From Streptomyces spinosisporus (lineage in GTDB: Bacteria > Actinomycetota > Actinomycetes > Streptomycetales > Streptomycetaceae): a stretch of DNA of 64,000 bases. The position numbers were made by a program, and so were the translations under genes. The DNA lies in the NCBI RefSeq assembly GCF_022698145.1, contig NZ_JALDAX010000010.1, positions 295,809 to 359,808 of the forward strand, written 5' to 3'. Below, piece after piece: positions 18,201 through 25,263 of the stretch. Below the pieces are notes generated by a model that worked only from the letters and a program-made list of their open reading frames with translations, searched no databases and was not told the origin of the DNA. The stretch's first letter is position 1. The number at the start of each line of letters is the position of its first letter.

Positions 18201-19062
18201 CGGTGATCAGCTTGTCGGCCTCGGACTGCGCCTTGCGCAGCGTCTCCTCGGCCTCCGCCATCCGCTGCTCGGCGGCCCGACTCAGCTCCTGCGCCTGGCG
18301 CCGGGCGCTGTCCGACTCCGAGACGGTGGAGGTGCGCAGCTGCTCGGCGTGGTCGGTGGCCTCCTGTGCCTGGGTGGAGGCGGCGTTCAGCAGCCGCTCG
18401 GCGTCCGTGCGGGCCCGGCGCAGGATCTGCTCGGCCTCCGCGCGGGCCGCCTCGGCGTCGCTCGTCAGGCGTTCGCGGGCCTCGGTGGTCAGCCGCTCGG
18501 CCTCCGCGCGCGCCGCGGCCATGGCCTGCTCGGCCTCGGCGCGGGACTCCTCCAGGAGCCGGCGGGCCTGGGACTCGCTGCGGGCGCGCAGCTGCTCGGC
18601 CCACGCCACGTTCTCGTTGACGTGCGACTCGACGGTCTGGCGGCGCTCGGCGAGTTCCTGGTCCAGCTGCTGGCGGCGGGTGACCGCCTCCTGGTGCAGC
18701 TCGGCCTGCAGCCGGGCGGCCTGCTCCGCGTGCTCCTGGAGGATGCGCTGGGTCTGCGCGCGCACCTGGCTCAGCTCGCGCTCGGCGTCCTGGCGCAGCT
18801 GGTCGGCCTGCATCTGAGCGTTGCGGAGCAACTGCTCGGCCTGGTAGCCGATGTCACCGCCGTCGAAGGAGGGCCGGGACATGAGGGTGCGGCGCGCCTC
18901 GTGCAGCTTGGCGCGCAGCACCTCGACCTGGTAGCCGAGGTCCTCGGCGTGCTGGATCGCCTTCTCCCGCTCGGTCTTCAGCCGATCCATCTCGGCCTCG
19001 AACCGAGAGAGGTGGTCGACGTCAGCCGCCGGCTCTCGCTCCTGGCGTTCGTAGCCCCGCAC
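15217..19062 (-). CDS. scy: Scy, giant coiled-coil organizer of polar growth
   Basis: About 1281 residues, almost entirely coiled coil. The N-terminus RGYERQEREPAADVDHLSRF leads into a segment ending LGYQVEVLRAKLHEARR, then roughly 1100 residues of Ala/Glu/Arg repeats (AEAERLRxEA-type), and a non-coiled end. Scy assembles the tip-organizing centre with DivIVA and FilP and controls branch number and septum spacing in Streptomyces. I prefer the GTG at 19060-19062, which gives the family start VRGYERQ; a TTG ten codons upstream is also open. Large open frames on both strands across this gene are artefacts of its repetitive G+C-rich codons. Confidence 0.92.
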   Translation of the reverse strand: MRGYERQEREPAADVDHLSRFEAEMDRLKTEREKAIQHAEDLGYQVEVLRAKLHEARRTLMSRPSFDGGDIGYQAEQLLRNAQMQADQLRQDAERELSQVRAQTQRILQEHAEQAARLQAELHQEAVTRRQQLDQELAERRQTVESHVNENVAWAEQLRARSESQARRLLEESRAEAEQAMAAARAEAERLTTEARERLTSDAEAARAEAEQILRRARTDAERLLNAASTQAQEATDHAEQLRTSTVSESDSARRQAQELSRAAEQRMAEAEETLRKAQSEADKLITEATASAEKALASAESANEQRTRTAREQVARLVEEATKEAEATRSAAEEVVADARAQAERIVAEASEKARTITAEESATQLSKAAKTAEDVLNRAQEDAKNTTKAAAEEAERIRREAEAEADRLRAEAHDISEQLKGAAKDDTKEYRAKTVELQEEARRLRGEAEQLRADAVAEGEKIRAEARKEAVQQIEEAAKTAEELLAKSRQDADELRQKATTDSEKVRTEAIERATTLRRQAEETLQRTRQEAERHREEVVEQSEGIKADAERAARELHEETERAIAARRAEAADELTRLHTEAEERLAAAEQALTEAREEASRIRREAAEETERLRSEAAERIRTLQQQAEAEAERLRTEAASDASASRAEGEAVAVRLRSEAASEAERLKAEAQDTADRIRAEAQAAAERLATETSETLAAAQEEAERRRREAEELLGAARTEADQERERAREQSEELLASARNRVEEAQAEAVRLVEEADRRANEMVSAAEQHAQQVRDSVSGLHEQAQEEITGLRSAAEHAADRTRREAQEEADRVRADAYAERERASEDAGRLRREAAGETEAAKSLAERTVSEAIAEAERLRSEAAEHAQRVRTEASDAIAEADEAATRTRAEARDDANRIRSDAAEQADALITEARSEAERLTTETVTEADRLRAEAVAKAEKLIADATGDAERLRAEAAETVGSAQQHAERVRSEAERLRSEAEAEAERLVNSAREEADRTLDEVRKEASKRRQDVAEQVDKLITETTAEADKLLTEAQQQAHKTTADAEAQADTMVGAARTEAERLVSEATVEGNARVEKARTDADELLVGARRDATSIRERAEELRDRITGEIEALHERARRESAETMKSAGDRCDALIKAAEEQLAKAQAKAKELVSEANSEAGKVRIAAVKKAEGLLKEAEQKKSALVKEAEELKAEAVREAKRTVEEGKRELEILVRRREDINAEISRVQDVLEALESFEAPGAGKDGGVKAGATVGAPRSGKPSDS

Positions 19063-19273
19063 TGCGCGGTCCCATCCGTCCCCTGGTCGCAAGTCTGGCC
19101 AAACGAGCTCCGTCCGTCCGACGGACGGGGCCCCCGGGGGAATGGTGTCAGATCAACGGCGGAGCATGGGCTGCTGCCCCGACGCTCGCCCCCCGAAACC
19201 CGGACCCCGGCATGTGGCCACCCCGGTTCGAGGAGCGACCGCCCCCAACCCTACCGGCCCATATGTACGAGGG

Positions 19274-19714
19274 TCAGTGCTCAGGTGACTCAACAGGCGC
19301 CGAAGTGACCAGTTCTGTCAGTACGCCATGGCAATCCTTGGGGTGCAGGAACGTGATCCGTGACCCCATGGAGCCGCGTCGCGGCTCTTCGTAGAGCACG
19401 CGGACGCCCTTTTCCCCGATGCCGGCGGCCTCCGCGTCCACGTCGGCCGTGCCGAAGGCGATGTGGTGGACGCCCTCGCCGTTCTTGTCGAGCCACTTCG
19501 CGACGGTCGAGTCCGGCCGGGTCGGCTCCAGGAGCTGCAGATACGACGCGCCGCCGTCGGAGGTGTCGTTGATCTTGAGCATGGCCTCGCGCACGCCCTG
19601 CTCCTCGTTGACCTCGGAGTGGAACACCTCGAAGCCGTAGGTGGCCCGGTAGAACTCGACGGTCCTGTCGAGGTCGAAGCAGGCGATCCCGATGTGGTCG
19701 ATTCGCGTCAGCAT
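19274..19714 (-). CDS. mce: Methylmalonyl-CoA epimerase
   Basis: A 146-residue vicinal-oxygen-chelate protein starting MLTRIDHIGIACFDLDRTVEFYRATYGFEVFH. The metal-binding residues appear in DHIGIA, in the SYLQLLEP region, in GVHHIAFGT, and as the Glu of GVLTELV. It interconverts (2R)- and (2S)-methylmalonyl-CoA, linking propionyl-CoA carboxylation to the mutase. The ATG at 19712-19714 gives the family N-terminus; a start 17 codons earlier is open but adds unrelated sequence. It diverges from the thiolase gene. Confidence 0.93.
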   Translation of the reverse strand: MLTRIDHIGIACFDLDRTVEFYRATYGFEVFHSEVNEEQGVREAMLKINDTSDGGASYLQLLEPTRPDSTVAKWLDKNGEGVHHIAFGTADVDAEAAGIGEKGVRVLYEEPRRGSMGSRITFLHPKDCHGVLTELVTSAPVESPEH

Positions 19715-19863
19715 GTGTGTCAGTGCAGCGCGCTTCGCAGGGTTGCGCAACGTGCCAGCGATCACATCGACGGCCGGGTGACGGCACGGAGTGCCACTCA
19801 GTACATTCGAAGTAAACCCTCGTTCACTCCTCGGCTGTGCAGCCGGTAAGGGGATCGCAGCTC

Positions 19864-21066
19864 ATGTCATCTGGAACGAACACCTCGGTGATCGTCGCGG
19901 GCGCGCGCACGCCCATGGGACGGTTGCTCGGCTCGCTCAAGTCCTTCTCCGGCGCCGACCTCGGCGGTTTCGCGATCAAGGCCGCCCTCGACCGTGCGGG
20001 GATCGGCGGCGACCAGGTGCAGTACGTCATCATGGGCCAGGTGCTGCAGGCCGGTGCGGGGCAGATCCCGGCCCGCCAGGCGGCCGTGAAGGCCGGCATC
20101 CCGATGAGCGTCCCGGCGCTCACCGTCAACAAGGTGTGCCTCTCCGGCCTCGACGCCATCGCGCTCGCCGACCAGCTGATCCGCGCCGGCGAGTTCGACG
20201 TGATCGTCGCCGGCGGCCAGGAGTCCATGACCAACGCGCCGCACCTGCTCCCCAAGTCCCGCGAGGGCTTCAAGTACGGCGCGATCGAGATGCTCGACGC
20301 CATGGCGTACGACGGCCTGACCGACCCGTGGGAGAACATCCCCATGGGCGAGTCGACCGAGAAGCACAACACCCGCCTGGGCATCGGGCGCGCCGAGCAG
20401 GACGAGATCGCCGCCCTGTCCCACCAGCGCGCGGCCGCCGCCCAGAAGAACGGCGTCTTCGAGGCCGAGATCACCCCGGTGGAGATCCCGCAGCGCAAGG
20501 GCGAGCCGGTCGTCTTCAGCAAGGACGAGGGCATCCGCGGCGACACCACGGCGGAGTCCCTGGGCAAGCTGCGCCCGGCGTTCACCAAGGACGGCACGAT
20601 CACCGCCGGTTCCGCCTCGCAGATCTCGGACGGTGCGGCGGCCGTGGTCGTGATGAGCAAGGCCAAGGCGCAGGAGCTGGGCCTGGAGTGGATCGCCGAG
20701 ATCGGCGCCCACGGCAATGTGGCGGGCCCGGACAACTCGCTGCAGTCCCAGCCGTCCAACGCCATCCTGCACGCCCTGAAGAAGGAGGGCCTGGAGGTCT
20801 CCGACCTCGACGTCGTCGAGATCAACGAGGCCTTCGCCGCCGTGGCGGTCCAGTCAATGAAGGACCTCGGGGTCTCCACGGAAAAGGTGAACGTCAACGG
20901 CGGCGCGATCGCCCTGGGCCACCCCATCGGCATGTCCGGCGCCCGTCTCGTGCTGCACCTGGCGCTGGAGCTGAAGCGGCGGGGCGGCGGTGTGGGCGCG
21001 GCCGCGCTGTGCGGTGGCGGCGGTCAGGGTGATGCACTGATCGTGAGGGTGACCAAGGCCGCCTGA
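19864..21066 (+). CDS. Acetyl-CoA C-acetyltransferase (acetoacetyl-CoA thiolase)
   Basis: The 400-residue thiolase has the nucleophilic Cys92 in NKVCLSG, the catalytic His in GGAIALGHPIGMSGAR and the second Cys in ALCGGGGQGDA. It condenses two acetyl-CoA to acetoacetyl-CoA or does the reverse, feeding the 3-hydroxybutyryl-CoA dehydrogenase at 2573-3421. The ATG at 19864 follows AAGGGG by about 10 bases; an earlier in-frame start at 19837 is less likely. The gene is followed 35 bases later by meaB and is probably co-transcribed with it. Confidence 0.94.
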   Translation: MSSGTNTSVIVAGARTPMGRLLGSLKSFSGADLGGFAIKAALDRAGIGGDQVQYVIMGQVLQAGAGQIPARQAAVKAGIPMSVPALTVNKVCLSGLDAIALADQLIRAGEFDVIVAGGQESMTNAPHLLPKSREGFKYGAIEMLDAMAYDGLTDPWENIPMGESTEKHNTRLGIGRAEQDEIAALSHQRAAAAQKNGVFEAEITPVEIPQRKGEPVVFSKDEGIRGDTTAESLGKLRPAFTKDGTITAGSASQISDGAAAVVVMSKAKAQELGLEWIAEIGAHGNVAGPDNSLQSQPSNAILHALKKEGLEVSDLDVVEINEAFAAVAVQSMKDLGVSTEKVNVNGGAIALGHPIGMSGARLVLHLALELKRRGGGVGAAALCGGGGQGDALIVRVTKAA

Positions 21067-21101
21067 GGCCTCGGTCGGCGAATTCTCGGAACGGAGCTGT
21101 G

Positions 21102-22058
21102 ATGCAGGACGTCTCCACCCTGGTGACCCAGGCCAGGGAAGGCCGGCCGCGGGCCGTGGCCCGGCTGATCTCGCTGGTCGAGGGGGCGTCCCCGCAGCTG
21201 CGGGAGGTCATGGCGGCGCTGGCGCCGCTGACCGGGAACGCCTATGTGGTCGGTCTGACCGGCTCCCCGGGCGTCGGCAAGTCCACGTCGACGTCGGCGC
21301 TGGTGACGGCGTACCGCAGACAGGGCAGGCGGGTCGGTGTCCTGGCCGTCGACCCGTCCTCGCCGTTCTCCGGAGGCGCGTTGCTCGGCGACCGCGTGCG
21401 GATGTCCGAGCACGCCTCCGACCCCGGCGTCTACATCCGCTCGATGGCCACCCGGGGCCATCTGGGCGGCCTCGCCTGGTCCGCTCCGCAGGCGATCCGG
21501 GTGCTGGACGCGGCGGGCTGCGACGTGATCCTGGTGGAGACGGTGGGGGTGGGCCAGTCGGAGGTGGAGATCGCCTCCCAGGCCGACACGAGCGTCGTGC
21601 TGCTCGCCCCCGGCATGGGCGACGGCATCCAGGCGGCGAAGGCCGGAATCCTGGAGATCGGCGACGTCTACGTCGTCAACAAGGCCGACCGCGACGGCGC
21701 CGACGCCACCGCCCGCGAGCTGAACCACATGCTCGGCCTCGGCGAGTCCCGCGGTCCCGGCGACTGGCGTCCCCCGATCGTCAAGACGGTCGCCGCGCGC
21801 GCGGAGGGTGTCGACGAGGTCGTCGAGGCGCTGGAGAAGCACCGGGCCTGGATGGAGGAGCGCGGGGTGCTGGCCGAGCGCCGCCGTGCCCGCGCCGCCC
21901 GCGAGGTCGAGACCATCGCCGTGACGGCCCTGCGCGAGCGCATCGGCGACCTGCACGGCGACCGCCGCCTGAGCGCGCTCGCGGAGCGCATCGTGGCCGG
22001 CGAACTGGACCCGTACCGCGCGGCGGACGAACTGGTGGCGGGGCTGACGCAGAGCTGA
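21102..22058 (+). CDS. meaB: MeaB-type GTPase, chaperone of B12-dependent acyl-CoA mutases
   Basis: A 318-residue G3E-family GTPase (MeaB/ArgK): P-loop GSPGVGKSTSTSAL near residue 53, switch region VDPSSPFSGGALLGDRVRM, DVILVETVGVGQSE and the guanine-specificity motif VVNKADRDGAD. MeaB loads adenosylcobalamin into methylmalonyl-CoA mutase and protects the radical enzyme. Its place after thiolase and near the epimerase fits this role. I chose ATG 21102, five bases after GGAG; a GTG at 21099 overlaps it but is too close to the site. Confidence 0.93.
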   Translation: MQDVSTLVTQAREGRPRAVARLISLVEGASPQLREVMAALAPLTGNAYVVGLTGSPGVGKSTSTSALVTAYRRQGRRVGVLAVDPSSPFSGGALLGDRVRMSEHASDPGVYIRSMATRGHLGGLAWSAPQAIRVLDAAGCDVILVETVGVGQSEVEIASQADTSVVLLAPGMGDGIQAAKAGILEIGDVYVVNKADRDGADATARELNHMLGLGESRGPGDWRPPIVKTVAARAEGVDEVVEALEKHRAWMEERGVLAERRRARAAREVETIAVTALRERIGDLHGDRRLSALAERIVAGELDPYRAADELVAGLTQS

Positions 22059-22097
22059 CGGGCGGCAATTCCATGGCCGGCTCCCGGCGGCCGCTGC

Positions 22098-22214
22098 TAC
22101 GTTGAGCGGCATGTACCTCCTCATGGCATAGGGCACACCCGAGCCCGCGCGACCGTGTGCACGGCCCGCGCGGCGACCAGGTGTCCCCTTTTCGCCTCGA
22201 GTCGAGGAACTCCC
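22098..22214 (+). promoter_or_regulatory. Possible leader-peptide attenuator upstream of an MFS exporter
   Basis: A -10-like TACGTT (22098-22103) is followed seven bases later by a six-codon reading frame (22111-22131). A strong hairpin follows (22146-22151 with 22167-22172, plus inner CCGTG/CACGG). A second small hairpin (22195-22199 with 22203-22207) holds the GAGG that serves the exporter start at 22215. CCTCCTC inside the tiny frame (22116-22122) could also pair with that GAGG. The arrangement resembles translation attenuation of antibiotic-resistance genes, but I found no proper -35 box and the idea rests on sequence alone. Confidence 0.35.
22111..22131 (+). CDS. Possible leader peptide MYLLMA
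   Basis: The frame ATG TAC CTC CTC ATG GCA TAG encodes MYLLMA and starts seven bases after a TACGTT box, so it could be translated without a leader. It lies 84 bases upstream of the MFS exporter start. It is too short to judge by coding statistics, and its only support is its place among the hairpins of the putative attenuator. Confidence 0.25.
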   Translation: MYLLMA

Positions 22215-23456
22215 GTGTCTTCCACGCCAGTTGTACGGCCGTCGTATGCCGCCGTCCTCCAACTCCCGTACGCCCGCCGCACCTTCGCCGCCGCCCTGCT
22301 CGGCAGACTGTCGTACGGCGTCGTCCCCCTGTCCGTGATGCTCGCCGTGACCCGGGCCACCGGGTCCTACGCCGTGGCGGGCACCGTCATGGCGCTGTTC
22401 GGCGGCACCAGCGTCTTCCTGTCGCCCGCGCGGGCGGCCCTGATCGACCGTCACGGGCCGTGCCGCGCGCTCGTCCCGATGGCGGCCGCCTACTGCGCGC
22501 TGCTCGGCCTGCTGACGGCGCTCGTGTGGCGCCCCGGGTCCGCCTCGCCGCTCGTCGTGGGCGCCGTGACCGCCGCGGCCGGTGCCTGTACGCCGCCGCT
22601 GGGCCCGACCATGCGGGCCGTGTGGGGGAGGCTCGCCCCGGACCGGGCGCTGCTGCAGCGCGCGTACAGCCTGGACGGGGTCGCCGAGGAACTCCTGTTC
22701 GTGTCGGGGCCGTTGGTGGTCGGCGTCCTCGTGGGCCTCGCCCCGCCGACGGCCGGGATCGTCTTCGGTACGTGCCTGATGGCGGCCGGGACCGCCGGGT
22801 TCGTGAGGTCGCCCGCAGTGAGGGGGATGCGTCCCGCGGGGCGGGCGACGGGTGAGCGGCGCCATGAGGCCCCGCGCGGGACGCTGCGCGCCATCCTGCG
22901 CCCCGTCGTCGGCGCCACCGGCGTGGGCCTCGCTCTGGGCGCCGTCGATCTCATCGTCGTGGCCTTCGTCGGGCAGCGGCACTACGGCGACGACGCCGTG
23001 GCCTGGACCCTGGCGGCCCTGTCGGCCGGGAGCGCCGTGGGCGGCCTGCTGAACGGAGCCGTCCCCTGGCGCACCCCGGCCCGGGTCCGCCTCCCGCTCC
23101 TGGTGGCAGGCCTCGGCACGGCCCTGCTCTGCGCCGCCCTCGCCCCCAACCTCGTCACACTCGCCCTCACCCTGGCGACCGCCGGCCTCTTCGTCGCCCC
23201 GGCCCTGACCACCGCCTACCTCTCCGCCGACGACACAACACCTCCCGAGTCACGGGTACGGGCCGGCGCCTGGGTCAACACGGGCGTGAACGCAGGCACC
23301 ACGGCCGGCGCCGCCGGCGCAGGGCTCCTGGTGAGCGGGGTGTCGCTGGCGCTGTGCTTCGCGGCGACGGGGGCGGCGGCCCTACTGACGGCGCCGGCCG
23401 TCGCGGGCAGGGCGCGCCGGTCGCCGCGGGAGGTTGCCGGGTCTGTCGGCGCGTGA
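22215..23456 (+). CDS. MFS transporter (probable drug exporter)
   Basis: The protein has 413 residues with about 12 membrane segments, starting VSSTPVVRPSYAAVLQLPYARRTFAAALLGRLSYGVVPLSVMLAV. Typical MFS loops are visible (AALIDRHGPCRAL between segments 2 and 3; a long central loop around AGRATGERRHEAPRG). No specific subfamily motif identifies the substrate. The GTG at 22215 has GAGGAAC just upstream; an earlier in-frame start at 22155 has none. Expression may be controlled by the leader at 22098-22214. Its 3' end is repeated in decayed form downstream. Confidence 0.85.
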   Translation: MSSTPVVRPSYAAVLQLPYARRTFAAALLGRLSYGVVPLSVMLAVTRATGSYAVAGTVMALFGGTSVFLSPARAALIDRHGPCRALVPMAAAYCALLGLLTALVWRPGSASPLVVGAVTAAAGACTPPLGPTMRAVWGRLAPDRALLQRAYSLDGVAEELLFVSGPLVVGVLVGLAPPTAGIVFGTCLMAAGTAGFVRSPAVRGMRPAGRATGERRHEAPRGTLRAILRPVVGATGVGLALGAVDLIVVAFVGQRHYGDDAVAWTLAALSAGSAVGGLLNGAVPWRTPARVRLPLLVAGLGTALLCAALAPNLVTLALTLATAGLFVAPALTTAYLSADDTTPPESRVRAGAWVNTGVNAGTTAGAAGAGLLVSGVSLALCFAATGAAALLTAPAVAGRARRSPREVAGSVGA

Positions 23457-23850
23457 GGAGGGCCGGTTGGCGTCGCGGTTCGTGGGGACGGTGGTGGGTG
23501 TTGCCGGTGGCGGGGTTCTGGTGGGCCGGGGTGTCGACCGCGCGGTGGTGTGGAGCGGCGTGGACGGCGGGCTTGCTGACGGCGCCGGCCGCGACGGGAG
23601 GCGGGCGCCTCCGCTGCCGGGCTCCCGGCGGGTGGGGTGCCGCTCCCGCTGTGCTTCGCGGTTGCGGGAGCGGCGGCCTTGCTGAGGGCGCCGGCCGTCG
23701 GGGGGAGGTTGCAGCGGTCGCCGCGTTTGTCGGCGTATGGGGACTGTCAGTCGTCGCTGTGTGGTGGCGGGTGCTCGCGCTGTGCCTCGCGGCGGCGGGG
23801 CGGCGGTCCTGCTCACGGCCCCGATCGCCGCGGGCGGGCGCCGCCTCCGC
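23331..23850 (+). repeat. Four tandem copies of the MFS gene 3' end, three of them decayed
   Basis: The segment coding for the last membrane helix of the MFS protein (23331-23440) recurs at about 23511-23600, 23619-23726 and 23759-23850. Each copy keeps a core like CTGACGGCGCCGGCC and, in two copies, CTGTGCTTCGCGG or CTGTGCCTCGCGG. In its own frame the third copy reads LPLCFAVAGAAALLRAPAV against SLALCFAATGAAALLTAPAV in the true gene. The spacing is irregular (about 191, 106 and 130 bases). This explains most of the 410-base gap before the next gene; I see no functional gene in it. Confidence 0.75.
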
Positions 23851-23866
23851 CGCCGTCTGAGCAGCG

Positions 23867-24481
23867 TCAGTCGTCGTCCCGGTCGTCGTCGTCACCGTGA
23901 CCGCGGCCGTGGTCGTCACCGTGGTCCTTGTCGTGGTCCCGGTCCTGGGTGATCTTGCCCGTGTGGGCGTCGACCTTCCACTCACCGCTGGCCGTCTCGA
24001 CGTTCCACACCGCCGGGCCGTCGTCGTCCAGGTCCACCTCGGTGACCGTGCCCTTGGGGGCGATGGACTGGGCGGCCTCGCGGGCGTTCACGGTCGTGTT
24101 CTTCAGGGTGGTGAGGTCGTGGCGGGCGTCGTCGTCGGCGGCGTCGCGGTGGGTGGAGAGGATGTGGCCGTCGGTGGAGGAGATTTTGACGGTGTATTCG
24201 GTGCCGTTGCTCTTGACGACGTCCACCTCCCAGGCGTCCCGTCCGTCGTCCTCGCGGTCGGCGGAGACGGCGGTGCCCGGTGTGTGCTGCAGAGCGGCCG
24301 CGACGGCCTCGGCGGCGGTCACCTGCGCGGCGCCCGCCCCGGTCCCGGCGCCGGTGTCCGCACCGGCGGCCTGCACCTTCGTACCGCCGCTGCGCGGTCC
24401 GTCGTCCGCGAGGGCGACCGCCGTACCCCCGCCGATCACGACGGACGTGGCGACGGCGGCGATGACGAGCTTGCGCTTCAT
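23867..24481 (-). CDS. Secreted PepSY-domain protein with an Asp/His-rich tail
   Basis: A 204-residue exported protein. The signal peptide MKRKLVIAAVATSVVIGGG ends near ALA-DDG (about residue 25). Two PepSY-like modules follow (about residues 50-105 and 120-178, with DAWEVDVVKSNGTEYTVKI and PAVWNVETASGEWKVDAHTGKI). The last 26 residues are nearly all Asp, His, Gly and Arg, a likely divalent-metal-binding tail. The ATG at 24479-24481 has GGGAGGA six bases upstream. It diverges from a two-component system whose kinase carries a similar Asp/Gly/His segment, so it is a likely target and partner of that system. Confidence 0.82.
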   Translation of the reverse strand: MKRKLVIAAVATSVVIGGGTAVALADDGPRSGGTKVQAAGADTGAGTGAGAAQVTAAEAVAAALQHTPGTAVSADREDDGRDAWEVDVVKSNGTEYTVKISSTDGHILSTHRDAADDDARHDLTTLKNTTVNAREAAQSIAPKGTVTEVDLDDDGPAVWNVETASGEWKVDAHTGKITQDRDHDKDHGDDHGRGHGDDDDRDDD

Positions 24482-24546
24482 GGGGATCCTCCCGAGTCGG
24501 TTCGGTCTCGACGGGAACCACCGTCGCCGACCGACACTGAGGGGAA

Positions 24547-24573
24547 CCTGAAGCACCCTGAAGATCACTTCAG
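24547..24573. promoter_or_regulatory. Probable OmpR-type response-regulator site
   Basis: CCTGAAG occurs at 24547-24553 and again at 24557-24563, exactly 10 bases apart, followed by the inverted half CTTCAG at 24568-24573. Direct repeats one helical turn apart are the usual binding pattern of OmpR-family dimers. The site lies in the 110-base gap between the divergent PepSY gene and the response-regulator gene, so it could control both. Confidence 0.5.
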
Positions 24574-24591
24574 CTTCGGTTTGCGACCCTG

Positions 24592-25263
24592 ATGCACATG
24601 CGCCTGCTGATCGTGGAGGACGAGAAACGCCTCGCCCTGTCCCTGGCCAAGGGACTGACGGCCGAGGGATTCGCCGTGGACGTCGCCCACGACGGACGCG
24701 AGGGCCTGCACCGGGCGACCGAGGGGGCGTACGACCTCGTGATCCTCGACATCATGCTCCCCGGCCTCAACGGCTACCGCGTCTGCGCCGCCCTCCGCGC
24801 CGCCGGTCACGACGTCCCGATCCTCATGCTCACCGCGAAGGACGGCGAGTACGACGAGGCGGAGGGCCTGGACACGGGCGCCGACGACTATCTGACCAAG
24901 CCGTTCTCCTACGTCGTCCTCGTCGCCCGGGTCAGGGCGCTGCTGCGCCGCCGCCCGCGCCCGGGCGCATCCCCCGTGCACGTCCACGGTGAGCTGAAGG
25001 TCGACACCGCCGCCCGCCGCGTCTTCCTCGCCGGCGACGAAGTCACCCTCACCGCCAAGGAGTTCGCCGTCCTGGAGCAACTCGTCGTGCGGCCCGGCGA
25101 GGTGGTCTCCAAGGCCGAGATCCTGGAGCACGTCTGGGACTTCGCGTACGAGGGCGATCCGAACATCGTCGAGGTCTACGTCAGCGCACTGCGCCGCAAG
25201 CTGCGCCCCGGGCTCATCCGGACGGTCCGCGGCGCCGGTTACCGGCTGGAGGCGGAGCGATGA
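24592..25263 (+). CDS. OmpR-family two-component response regulator
   Basis: A 223-residue regulator: receiver domain with phospho-acceptor Asp53 (LVILDIMLPGLNG), Thr81 and Lys103 (DDYLTKPF), then a winged-helix domain with LTAKEFAVLEQLVVRPGEVVSKAEILEHVW and VSALRRKL. It pairs with the kinase that overlaps its stop by four bases (25260-25263). Target genes probably include the divergent PepSY gene. The ATG at 24592 has no ribosome-binding site; ATG 24598 (MRLLIVEDE) is a good alternative start, so the N-terminus is uncertain by two residues. Confidence 0.92.
   Translation: MHMRLLIVEDEKRLALSLAKGLTAEGFAVDVAHDGREGLHRATEGAYDLVILDIMLPGLNGYRVCAALRAAGHDVPILMLTAKDGEYDEAEGLDTGADDYLTKPFSYVVLVARVRALLRRRPRPGASPVHVHGELKVDTAARRVFLAGDEVTLTAKEFAVLEQLVVRPGEVVSKAEILEHVWDFAYEGDPNIVEVYVSALRRKLRPGLIRTVRGAGYRLEAER

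Noticed and set aside
15422..18817. Very long open frames overlapping scy on both strands (about 700-1060 codons)
   Set aside because: They mirror the repetitive G+C-rich codons of the coiled coil, have low-complexity Arg/Gly/Ser or Leu-rich composition and no start sites; the Scy frame has clear family homology.
14100..19060. Regular repeats considered as CRISPR or satellite DNA
   Set aside because: The repeats are codon-phased and encode coiled coil (FilP, Scy); they vary too much and have no unique spacers.
19110..19128. Inverted repeat CCGTCCGT-N3-ACGGACGG upstream of scy
   Set aside because: It is short and within very G+C-rich DNA; it could be an operator or a terminator of the epimerase gene, but the evidence does not favour either.
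23275..23985. Thr/Pro-rich 236-codon frame on the minus strand
   Set aside because: It runs antisense through the decayed MFS repeats and the PepSY tail; its composition follows from the repeats and no ribosome-binding site is seen.
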